DNA of 11,203 nt from an uncultured Corynebacterium sp. (GTDB lineage: Bacteria > Actinomycetota > Actinomycetes > Mycobacteriales > Mycobacteriaceae), in the NCBI GenBank assembly GCA_915275065.1, contig CAJZGD010000068.1, forward strand, positions 1-11,203, in the 5' to 3' direction. The notes below the pieces were generated by a model. It saw only the letters and a program-made list of their open reading frames with translations, did not search any database and was not told the origin of the DNA. Of this stretch, positions 6,110 to 11,203 are shown in pieces. The position numbers were made by a program, and so were the translations under genes. The first letter of the stretch is position 1; each line of letters begins with the position of its first letter.

Positions 6110-8269
6110 GTGACCACAACCTACGGTAAGTCCGTGGCTGAACCGGCCAGCGAAAAAGAACAGCTCGACTACCACGCGCTGAATGCCCTGCTCAACCTGT
6201 ATGACTCCAATGGGCAAATTCAATTCGGCAAGGACCGGGAGGCCGCCAACCAGTTCTTCCTCCAACACGTCAACCGCAACACCGTGTTCTTCCACGACCT
6301 GGAAGAAAAAATGGAATACCTGGTCGAAAACAAGTACTACGACCCGGAGGTGCTCGCCCGCTACGACTTTGATTTTATTAAGGACCTCTTTAAGCAGGCC
6401 TACGCCCATAAATTCCGGTTCCGTACCTTCCTCGGCGCCTATAAGTACTACACCTCCTACACGCTGAAAACCTTCGACGGCACCCGCTACCTGGAGCGCT
6501 TCGAAGACCGGGTATGCATGGTCGCCCTCGGGCTGGCCGACGGCGACACCGAGCTGGCCCGCCACCTGGTCGACGAAATCATGACCGGCAGGTTCCAGCC
6601 CGCCACCCCCACCTTCCTCAACATGGGCAAAGCGCAACGCGGCGAACCCGTGTCCTGCTTCCTGCTGCGCATCGAAGACAATATGGAATCCATCGGGCGG
6701 TCCATCAACTCCGCCCTGCAACTCTCTAAACGCGGCGGGGGAGTGGCGCTGCTGCTCAGCAACCTGCGCGAGGCCGGCGCCCCCATTAAACACATCGAAA
6801 ACCAGTCCTCCGGCGTCATCCCCGTGATGAAACTCCTCGAAGACTCATTCTCCTACGCCAACCAGCTTGGGGCCCGCCAAGGCGCCGGTGCGGTATATCT
6901 CAACGCCCACCACCCGGACATCCTGAGCTTTTTGGACACCAAGCGGGAAAACGCGGACGAAAAAGTGCGGATCAAGACCCTATCGCTCGGTGTGGTTATC
7001 CCCGATATTACGTTCGAATTAGCCCGCAATAATTCCGACATGTACCTGTTTAGTCCCTACGATGTGCAGCGGGTATACGGCAAGGCATTTGCCGACATTT
7101 CCATCACCGAGCACTACCAGGAAATGGTGGAAGATCCCCGAATCCGCAAGAAAAAGATCAATGCCCGGGTGTTCTTCCAAACCCTCGCCGAGATCCAATT
7201 CGAATCCGGCTACCCCTACATCATGTACGAAGACGTGGTCAACCGCGCCAACCCCATTGCCGGTCGCGTCAACATGTCGAATCTGTGTTCGGAAATTTTA
7301 CAGGTGAATTCGCCCAGCACCTACCACGACGATCTCACCTACGACGAGGTGGGGGAGGACATCTCCTGCAACCTGGGCTCGCTCAATATTGCCATGGCCA
7401 TGGATTCCCCCGACTTCGCCAAAACCGTGGAAACCGCCATTCGCGGGTTGACGGCCGTGTCCGAACAGACCAGCATCCATTCGGTGCCCTCCATCCGCAA
7501 GGGCAACGAGCACGCCCACGCCATTGGCCTGGGCCAGATGAATCTGCACGGCTACCTGGGGCGGGAACGCATCCACTACGGTTCCGAAGAGGCGCTGGAC
7601 TTCACCAACGCCTATTTTGCGGCCGTGCTCTACCAATGCCTGCGTGCTTCGAACAAGCTTGCGCAAGAGCGGGGGCAGTCGTTTGGCGGATTCGAAGATT
7701 CCGAATACGCCTTCGGGGCCTATTTTGATCGGTTCTCTCCCGCGGACTTCGCGCCGAAAACCGCCAAGGTGCAGGAGCTTTTCGACGCCTCCAGCATCAC
7801 CGTGCCCACCGCCGCAGAGTGGGATGCGCTCAAATCCGACGTCATGACCCACGGGCTATACAACCGTAATCTACAGGCGGTCCCGCCCACCGGTTCGATC
7901 TCCTACATCAATAACTCCACCTCGTCGATTCACCCGATCGCCTCCCGGATTGAAATCCGCAAGGAAGGCAAGATCGGCCGGGTGTACTATCCGGCCCCGC
8001 ACATGGACAACACCAACCTGGAATACTTCCAGGATGCTTACGAGATCGGCTACGAGAAGGTGATCGACACCTATGCCGCCGCCACGAAATATGTGGACCA
8101 GGGGCTATCCCTGACGCTGTTCTTCAAGGATAATGTGACCACCCGGGACATCAACCGGGCCCAGATCTATGCGTGGCGCAAGGGTATTAAAACCCTGTAC
8201 TACATTCGGCTCCGCCAGGTTGCCCTGGAGGGTACCGAAGTTGAGGGGTGCGTCTCCTGCATGCTGTAG
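6110..8269 (+). CDS. nrdE: class Ib ribonucleoside-diphosphate reductase, alpha subunit
   Basis: NrdE reduces ribonucleoside diphosphates to deoxyribonucleotides with the radical supplied by NrdF. At 719 residues it is full length for class Ib and, as usual for it, shows no N-terminal ATP-cone. The active-site pair is C183 (SCFLL) and C420 (ISCNLG). The radical-site triad N391-x-C393-x-E395 lies in SNLCSEIL. The radical-transfer tyrosines Y697-Y698 are in TLYYIRL, and the C-terminal redox cysteines C714 and C717 (CVSCML) accept electrons from NrdH. The GTG at 6110 has AAAGG (6098-6102) at good spacing and the N-terminus (KSVAEP) agrees with corynebacterial NrdE. nrdF is not adjacent: it lies 1.2 kb downstream beyond a small gene and ferritin, so the two subunits are transcribed separately. 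Confidence 0.98.
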   Translation: MTTTYGKSVAEPASEKEQLDYHALNALLNLYDSNGQIQFGKDREAANQFFLQHVNRNTVFFHDLEEKMEYLVENKYYDPEVLARYDFDFIKDLFKQAYAHKFRFRTFLGAYKYYTSYTLKTFDGTRYLERFEDRVCMVALGLADGDTELARHLVDEIMTGRFQPATPTFLNMGKAQRGEPVSCFLLRIEDNMESIGRSINSALQLSKRGGGVALLLSNLREAGAPIKHIENQSSGVIPVMKLLEDSFSYANQLGARQGAGAVYLNAHHPDILSFLDTKRENADEKVRIKTLSLGVVIPDITFELARNNSDMYLFSPYDVQRVYGKAFADISITEHYQEMVEDPRIRKKKINARVFFQTLAEIQFESGYPYIMYEDVVNRANPIAGRVNMSNLCSEILQVNSPSTYHDDLTYDEVGEDISCNLGSLNIAMAMDSPDFAKTVETAIRGLTAVSEQTSIHSVPSIRKGNEHAHAIGLGQMNLHGYLGRERIHYGSEEALDFTNAYFAAVLYQCLRASNKLAQERGQSFGGFEDSEYAFGAYFDRFSPADFAPKTAKVQELFDASSITVPTAAEWDALKSDVMTHGLYNRNLQAVPPTGSISYINNSTSSIHPIASRIEIRKEGKIGRVYYPAPHMDNTNLEYFQDAYEIGYEKVIDTYAAATKYVDQGLSLTLFFKDNVTTRDINRAQIYAWRKGIKTLYYIRLRQVALEGTEVEGCVSCML

Positions 8270-8277
8270 CCCGGCGG

Positions 8278-8290
8278 TAGGCTGAGACAC
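8278..8290 (+). promoter_or_regulatory. candidate leaderless -10 (TAGGCT-N7-GTG) of the serine-triplet gene
   Basis: TAGGCT (8278-8283) is followed by seven bases and then the GTG at 8291, the same spacing as at nadE. There is no purine-rich ribosome binding site. No clear -35 is visible, and the gene could also be read from the nrdHIE transcript. Confidence 0.4.
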
Positions 8291-8515
8291 GTGAGTAGTA
8301 ATAGTAAATGGTCTATTGGTTCGACCGATTCCTTCCTCAGTCTCTGGTCGGATAAGTCCATATTGTCGATCGGCTCCAAGGGGTCGGTGTTGTCTATCGG
8401 ATCGGTGGGTTCGGCCTGCTCGGTGCTTTCGGTGGGGTCCTGCCTGTCCATAGGCGGGGTGTTGTCATGCGCCACGATCTTTGGGATTTTGGCCTATGGG
8501 CGGCGTCGCTCCTAG
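8291..8515 (+). CDS. small serine-triplet-repeat protein with hydrophobic C-terminal segment, unknown function
   Basis: I do not recognise this 74-residue protein. Ser stands at positions 2, 5, 8 and so on to 59, every third residue, 19 of 20 times (only 56 is Gly). The two residues between are mostly I/V/L plus G or L, giving units such as SIG, SVL and SVG. Read as hexapeptides (VLSIGS) it resembles a left-handed beta-helix pattern. A short hydrophobic stretch (about 57-69, FGILAYG) and the basic tail RRRS follow, so membrane association with the tail inside is possible. Serines use AGT, TCG, TCC, TCT and TCA codons, so the pattern is kept at protein level and is not a recent DNA duplication. 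It starts 21 nt after nrdE, so co-transcription is likely. A link to ribonucleotide reductase is only positional. Confidence 0.75.
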   Translation: MSSNSKWSIGSTDSFLSLWSDKSILSIGSKGSVLSIGSVGSACSVLSVGSCLSIGGVLSCATIFGILAYGRRRS

Positions 8516-8550
8516 GCGGCGCCGGTGCCGGTAGGTGGGCGTCGATAGGC

Positions 8551-8600
8551 AAATAGAAAACCCACACTGTTTCGCAGGGCTGGTGCAAAAACAGTGCGGG
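8551..8600 (-). terminator. intrinsic terminator of ftn
   Basis: On the minus strand CCCGCACTGTTT (8600 down to 8589) pairs with AAACAGTGTGGG (8572 down to 8561), twelve positions with one mismatch, followed by TTTTCTATTT. The plus strand lacks a T-run after the stem, so it serves mainly ftn; it could still block read-through from nrdE. Confidence 0.85.
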
Positions 8601-8634
8601 CTATTGGGCTGCACTAGGGTGAGTGCTGGAATTA

Positions 8635-9120
8635 TTAGCGCTTGGCCAGTTCGTTGTCGATGAAGAGAACGCCCAGGCCCTCGCCGGCAAGGTTGAGACG
8701 GTCGAGGATGTCGCTCACGCTGGACTCTTCCTCGATCTGCTCCTCCAGGAATTCGTCCAGCAGCGGACGGGATTCAAAATCCTTGAGGGAATCGGAAAGA
8801 ACGGAGAGTTCGCGGATCAACCCGGTCACCTTCTGCTCGTGGGCCAATGCTGCCTCAAAAGCGTCCTTGGCGGAAGCAACGTCAACCTTAGGCGGAGCGA
8901 TGTCACCGATCTGCGGGGTGTAATCGCGGTCCAAGAGGTGCTGGGCGAACTTCTGTGCGTGCTCCAGCTCTTCGGCGTGCTGCTTCTTCATCCAGGATGC
9001 CATGCCGTTGAGGGACAGGTCCTCAAGGATGTAGGACATTTGCAGGTAAACCATTGCGGCTTCCAGCTCGGCGGTCACTTGGTTGTTCAATGCGGCTGCG
9101 AGTTTTTCATTGATGCTCAT
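8635..9120 (-). CDS. ftn: ferritin, iron storage protein
   Basis: Ferritin assembles into a 24-subunit shell that oxidises Fe(II) and stores it as a ferric mineral. The 161-residue protein is a four-helix bundle with the bacterial ferritin ferroxidase residues: E18, E51-x-x-H54 (EELEHA), E95 and Q128; Y25 is also present. The residue pattern is that of non-heme ferritin rather than bacterioferritin or Dps. The ATG lies 8 nt after TACACT with a CTGACA -35 17 nt further up and no ribosome binding site, so the transcript is probably leaderless. A DtxR-like box sits just upstream of the -35, fitting the iron-dependent activation of ftn by DtxR that I recall for C. glutamicum. It is divergent from nrdF and convergent with nrdE and its small neighbour. 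Confidence 0.97.
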   Translation of the reverse strand: MSINEKLAAALNNQVTAELEAAMVYLQMSYILEDLSLNGMASWMKKQHAEELEHAQKFAQHLLDRDYTPQIGDIAPPKVDVASAKDAFEAALAHEQKVTGLIRELSVLSDSLKDFESRPLLDEFLEEQIEEESSVSDILDRLNLAGEGLGVLFIDNELAKR

Positions 9121-9128
9121 GGTGTGAG

Positions 9129-9157
9129 AGTGTAACGAGTAATTTTTCGATTGTCAG
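9129..9157 (-). promoter_or_regulatory. ftn promoter, probably leaderless
   Basis: Read on the minus strand, CTGACA (9157-9152), a 17-nt spacer and TACACT (9134-9129) make a good promoter. Only 8 nt separate the -10 from the ftn ATG, so the transcript should begin at or next to the start codon. No ribosome binding site is present. Confidence 0.65.
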
Positions 9158-9158
9158 G

Positions 9159-9177
9159 TAAAGTTAGCCCAGCTTAA
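9159..9177. promoter_or_regulatory. DtxR-like box upstream of ftn
   Basis: TAAAGTTAGCCCAGCTTAA matches 14 of 19 positions of the DtxR consensus TTAGGTTAGCCTAACCTAA. It abuts the upstream side of the ftn -35, centred near -48 from the predicted transcript start, a place suited to activation rather than blocking. Confidence 0.6.
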
Positions 9178-9262
9178 CCCGGGTTTTCAGGTGTTGGATA
9201 TCCTAAGTTAAGTACCTATTGGTGGGGTGATTTTTAAAAGTAGACACCTATCTAAATGCTGT

Positions 9263-9283
9263 GGTGAATGCCGGTTTTTCACC
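9263..9283. repeat. inverted repeat GGTGAA-N9-TTCACC
   Basis: Perfect six-base arms are separated by nine bases, centred about 200 bp upstream of nrdF. The spacing is wrong for GlxR (GTGA-N6-TCAC). It may be an operator or a chance repeat. Confidence 0.3.
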
Positions 9284-9335
9284 CAATTTCGAGGTGGAAT
9301 ACCGCGGTGAACAGGGGCTAAAAGCGTACCGATTC

Positions 9336-9354
9336 TTAAGATAGGTAAACCTAA
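9336..9354. promoter_or_regulatory. DtxR-like box upstream of nrdF
   Basis: TTAAGATAGGTAAACCTAA matches 14 of 19 positions of the DtxR consensus, 15 if the central base may be C or G. The right half is perfect (AACCTAA). It lies about 100 bp upstream of the predicted nrdF transcript start and over 200 bp from ftn. Confidence 0.55.
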
Positions 9355-9370
9355 AAATGAGGCATTAAAA

Positions 9371-9386
9371 TGTGATGTAAATCATA
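9371..9386. promoter_or_regulatory. GlxR/CRP-type site upstream of nrdF
   Basis: TGTGATGTAAATCATA matches 11 of the 12 fixed positions of the GlxR consensus TGTGANNTANNTCACA. It is centred about 77 bp upstream of the predicted nrdF transcript start, a workable position for a CRP-family activator. Confidence 0.65.
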
Positions 9387-9440
9387 TATTTTTGGTGAGG
9401 TTGGCGGAAAATTGGCCGCGAGAATACGGTGAAAGACGCG

Positions 9441-9448
9441 GTTATAAT
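9441..9448 (+). promoter_or_regulatory. nrdF -10 element
   Basis: GTTATAAT contains a perfect TATAAT (9443-9448) with the G two bases upstream that is common in corynebacterial -10 regions. No good -35 is present at normal spacing, so help from an activator is plausible. The leader would be about 26 nt. Confidence 0.6.
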
Positions 9449-9468
9449 CGAAGTCTTATTCAGCTACC

Positions 9469-9474
9469 AAGGAG
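9469..9474 (+). promoter_or_regulatory. ribosome binding site of nrdF, decides a TTG start
   Basis: AAGGAG lies 6 nt before the TTG at 9481. No ATG or GTG lies in frame nearby, and the N-terminus from this TTG aligns with corynebacterial NrdF proteins. Confidence 0.8.
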
Positions 9475-9480
9475 TGCGTT

Positions 9481-10473
9481 TTGCTCAACAGTGACGAAGA
9501 TCAATACCTAGCCACCCACAAAGAACCAGTGCACGCCATCAACTGGAACACCATCCCTGATGAAAAAGACCTGGAAGTGTGGGATCGGCTCACCGGTAAC
9601 TTCTGGCTGCCGGAGAAGGTGCCGGTCTCCAACGACCTGAAAAGCTGGAGCACTCTCAACGACCTGGAAAAACAGACCACAATGCGGGTCTTTACCGGTT
9701 TGACGTTGCTGGATACCATCCAGGGCACCGTGGGTGCGGTATCCATGTTGCCGGATGCGGTGACCCTGCATGAGGAGGCCGTGTTGACCAATATTGCGTT
9801 CATGGAATCCGTGCATGCGAAAAGCTACTCCAATATCTTTATGACGCTCGCATCGACAAAAGAAATCAATGAGGCGTTTCGGTGGAGTGAGGAAAACGAG
9901 AACCTGCAAAAGAAGGCCAAAATCATTTTGACCTACTACGACGGCGCCGACCCACTGAAGCGGAAAGTGGCCTCCACGCTGCTGGAATCGTTCCTGTTCT
10001 ATTCGGGCTTCTACCTGCCCATGTATTGGTCCAGCCACGCTAAGTTGACCAATACCGCTGACATTATTCGCCTGATTATCCGTGACGAGGCGGTGCACGG
10101 CTACTACATTGGCTATAAATTCCAGCAGGCCCTGGCAAAAGAGTCGCCGGAGCGGCAGGAAGAGCTGAAGGAATACACCTTCGACGTGCTCTATGAGCTC
10201 TACGAGAACGAGATCGCCTACACCGAGGATCTCTATGACCCCCTGGGCTGGACCGAGGACGTGAAACGGTTCCTGCGCTACAACGCCAATAAGGCGCTGA
10301 ATAACCTGGGCTATGAGGCACTTTTCCCCGCCGACGAATGCCAGGTATCGCCTGCGATTTTGTCGGCGCTCAGCCCCAATGCGGATGAAAACCATGATTT
10401 CTTCTCCGGTTCCGGCTCCTCCTATGTGATCGGCAAGGCCGAAAACACGACGGATGAGGACTGGGACTTTTAA
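9481..10473 (+). CDS. nrdF: class Ib ribonucleoside-diphosphate reductase, beta (radical-generating) subunit
   Basis: NrdF carries a dimetal-tyrosyl radical that starts catalysis in NrdE. The 330-residue, mostly helical protein has every expected ligand: D78, E109, H112, E169, E203 and H206, with radical Y116 in HAKSY; the spacing equals E. coli NrdF D67 to H195 plus 11. In corynebacteria the active metal is manganese, loaded with the help of NrdI. The C-terminus (TTDEDWDF) is the tail that docks on NrdE. The TTG start is supported by AAGGAG 6 nt upstream. It is separated from nrdHIE and shares its upstream region with ftn, with GlxR-like and DtxR-like sites but no visible NrdR box. The next gene on the strand, ctaD, begins 671 bp downstream and has its own ribosome binding site. 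Confidence 0.97.
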   Translation: MLNSDEDQYLATHKEPVHAINWNTIPDEKDLEVWDRLTGNFWLPEKVPVSNDLKSWSTLNDLEKQTTMRVFTGLTLLDTIQGTVGAVSMLPDAVTLHEEAVLTNIAFMESVHAKSYSNIFMTLASTKEINEAFRWSEENENLQKKAKIILTYYDGADPLKRKVASTLLESFLFYSGFYLPMYWSSHAKLTNTADIIRLIIRDEAVHGYYIGYKFQQALAKESPERQEELKEYTFDVLYELYENEIAYTEDLYDPLGWTEDVKRFLRYNANKALNNLGYEALFPADECQVSPAILSALSPNADENHDFFSGSGSSYVIGKAENTTDEDWDF

Positions 10474-10597
10474 CTTGGTGCGTGGCGGCGGTGTGCTTAC
10501 CGACGCCCGGTGGTCGGCCGTTGATGGTCGACTGATGGGTTTTATGTACTCCACATCCGCCACTTGTCCTTATCGGGGGTAATTACCATTGGTTCAT

Positions 10598-10631
10598 GGG
10601 GGTAGGGGGCAGGCGGGGGCTCCCGGATGGG
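10598..10631 (+). other. G-run cluster, potential G-quadruplex
   Basis: Three G5 runs (10598-10602, 10605-10609, 10615-10619) and a G3 run (10629-10631) are separated by 2, 5 and 9 bases. This fits an intramolecular three-tetrad quadruplex with one long loop on the plus strand. It is unproven. Confidence 0.4.
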
Positions 10632-10695
10632 TACACCCTTGTGGGTCTAACTTTCCGGGGGTTCCCCAAAAAGGTGTAATCTTATAGGTGTACCC
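10629..10695. repeat. inverted GGTACACC / GGTGTACC pair
   Basis: GGGTACACCC (10629-10638), itself an inverted repeat, is followed by GGTGTACCC (10687-10695), its inverted copy. A third GGTACACCC lies at 11009-11017, nearer ctaD. AGGTGTA also repeats at 10672-10678 and 10686-10692, 14 bp apart. Confidence 0.4.
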
Positions 10696-10784
10696 ACACG
10701 GTGTTAATCGAATGAGGTTAACCAAGTAGGGGTAACTAACAGGGTTTCACTAAAAAGGGGTAAAAGCGGGGAAATGGCCGAGTT

Positions 10785-10800
10785 TCAATCTTTGGATTGA
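10785..10800. repeat. perfect hairpin/palindrome TCAATC-TTTG-GATTGA
   Basis: Six-base perfect arms surround a 4-nt loop. It has no T-run and lies 345 bp before ctaD; an operator or RNA hairpin are both possible. Confidence 0.35.
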
Positions 10801-10864
10801 CGCATACCGGGGGTAATAAAACGGACATTATGCGGCAAAAATCGGAAAAATCCGCGGAAAATAA

Positions 10865-10880
10865 CGTGTTAAACATCACA
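10865..10880. promoter_or_regulatory. GlxR-like site upstream of ctaD
   Basis: CGTGTTAAACATCACA matches 9 of 12 fixed positions of the GlxR consensus with a perfect right half TCACA. GlxR is, as I recall, a regulator of cytochrome oxidase genes in C. glutamicum. It lies about 220 bp before the best -10, which weakens the call. Confidence 0.4.
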
Positions 10881-11084
10881 CTCAAAATGGGAGAAAAACA
10901 GGCCAGCATCGAGTTTTAGCCTATTGCTAATGAAAAACCGCTGGATTTATACCTTATGGCAGAAAAAGCCTTTTCCAACCACGAAAACAACAGGTAGCAT
11001 GCGAGAAAGGTACACCCAAATGAGGTGGATTATCATTACCGATCTCCCCTAAAATGAGGAAGCGTAATTTTGAGACACATTCCC

Positions 11085-11090
11085 TATGAT
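11085..11090 (+). promoter_or_regulatory. candidate ctaD -10 element (TATGAT)
   Basis: TATGAT lies 54 nt before the ctaD ATG and would give a leader of about 48 nt. No -35 at normal spacing was recognised. Confidence 0.35.
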
Positions 11091-11144
11091 TGATTAACCA
11101 CATATAGGTGTGGTGTGTGTCTTAGTGAAAGTCAGGAGGATCGT

Positions 11145-11203
11145 ATGACCGCTGTGGCACCGCGGCAGGAGAATTACTCCCAGCCCACACGGCCCGCACC
11201 GAC
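11145..11203 (+). CDS. ctaD: cytochrome c oxidase subunit I, 5' end only
   Basis: Only 19 codons are inside the window, reading MTAVAPRQENYSQPTRPAP. This matches the N-terminus I remember for corynebacterial CtaD (MTAVAPR), and ctaD follows nrdF in C. glutamicum. CtaD is the heme a / heme a3-CuB subunit of the aa3 oxidase in the plasma membrane; none of its helices or ligands fall in the window. The start is fixed by an excellent ribosome binding site, AGGAGGA (11134-11140), four bases before the ATG. Call made on the N-terminus and gene order together. Confidence 0.85.
   Translation, partial: MTAVAPRQENYSQPTRPAP

Larger units (their letters stand above)
9121..9480. other. divergent ftn / nrdF control region
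   Basis: These 360 bp contain no gene. They hold the ftn promoter, two DtxR-like boxes, a GlxR-like site and the nrdF promoter, listed separately. The middle (about 9181-9330) also has the palindrome GGATATCC (9196-9203) and the GGTGAA/TTCACC inverted repeat. No NrdR box was found, in contrast to nrdH. Confidence 0.7.
10474..11144. other. long non-coding region between nrdF and ctaD
   Basis: No gene is credible here. After nrdF there is a hairpin CCGAC-N8-GTCGG (10500-10517) without a T-run, so no clear terminator. The rest holds GGTAATTACC (10578-10587), a G-run cluster, four GGGGTAA motifs on the plus strand, GGTACACC repeats, GGTTAACC (10716-10723), TCAATC-N4-GATTGA (10785-10800), CGGA-N4-TCCG (10843-10854) and a GlxR-like site. 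The last 150 bp are AT-rich and lead to ctaD. Confidence 0.7.

Noticed and set aside
6074..6793. 239-codon minus-strand frame opposite the start of nrdE
   Set aside because: Antisense shadow of a highly conserved gene, without family features.
8200..8475. 91-codon minus-strand frame opposite the serine-triplet gene, with TDP/EPI-like triplets
   Set aside because: The periodicity is the mirror of the plus-strand repeat. On the plus strand Ser is kept through both AGT and TCN codons, which only makes sense if that strand is coding; the minus frame also runs into the end of nrdE.
9201..9220. TAAGTTAAGTACCTA as a third DtxR box
   Set aside because: Both half-sites look similar to DtxR halves but the spacing is one base off, so the right half does not align.
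9232..9256. ACACCTATCTAA as a DtxR box
   Set aside because: Only about half of the consensus positions match.
9376..9395. AT-rich stretch near nrdF as an NrdR box
   Set aside because: Best alignment gives about half of the ten core positions, so no NrdR box is claimed at nrdF.
9508..10563. 351-codon minus-strand frame opposite nrdF
   Set aside because: nrdF on the plus strand has every metal ligand; the mirrored frame shows no recognisable domain.
10716..10734. GAGGTTAACC region before ctaD as a DtxR box
   Set aside because: About 10 of 19 positions match and the right half is lost; listed only as a palindrome.

Overview
This window comes from a Corynebacterium or a close relative. The gene order nadE / rpmJ / nrdH-nrdI-nrdE / small gene / ftn / nrdF / ctaD matches the arrangement I remember from C. 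glutamicum. The last coding bases read MTAVAPRQENYSQP, a typical corynebacterial CtaD start. GTG and TTG starts, GC-rich genes with more AT-rich regulatory gaps, DtxR-, NrdR- and GlxR-like sites, and several start codons placed about 7 nt after a -10 hexamer (leaderless style) agree with this. Homology calls rest on recognised motifs and remembered family sequences; no search was run.

Left part (1-3530, all +): an exporter-type ABC half-transporter cut by the window edge, translationally coupled (ATGA overlap) to a GNAT acetyltransferase. A small FMN-binding split-barrel protein and a fructosamine-kinase-family protein follow. The kinase converges on nadE (NAD synthetase, -). rpmJ, encoding a zinc-free 40-residue L36, diverges from nadE and ends at a clear intrinsic terminator.

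Middle (about 4730-8270): a long non-coding region carries the nrdHIE control sequences, including two NrdR boxes 32 bp apart, the second on the -10. It is followed by nrdH, nrdI and nrdE, the redoxin, flavodoxin-like activator and catalytic alpha subunit of class Ib ribonucleotide reductase. A hairpin with a T-rich tail lies between nrdH and nrdI. Right behind nrdE is a 74-codon gene whose product has Ser at 19 of 20 positions in strict three-residue register, followed by a short hydrophobic segment and a basic tail. This is the least explained gene here.

Right part (8515-11203): ferritin (ftn, -), with its own terminator and a likely leaderless promoter preceded by a DtxR-like box. The 360-bp gap to the divergent nrdF (radical-generating beta subunit, TTG start) holds a second DtxR-like box, a near-perfect GlxR/CRP-type site and a TATAAT -10. 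A 671-bp non-coding region follows, rich in palindromes, repeated GGGGTAA motifs and a G-run cluster, and then the first 59 bases of ctaD (cytochrome c oxidase subunit I).

Functionally, nrdH, nrdI, nrdE and nrdF together encode one dimetal-dependent class Ib reductase. The metal-bearing subunit is unlinked from nrdHIE and shares its upstream region with the iron store ftn. The sites suggest that dNTP feedback (NrdR) acts on nrdHIE, while metal status (DtxR) and cAMP (GlxR) may act on nrdF and ftn.
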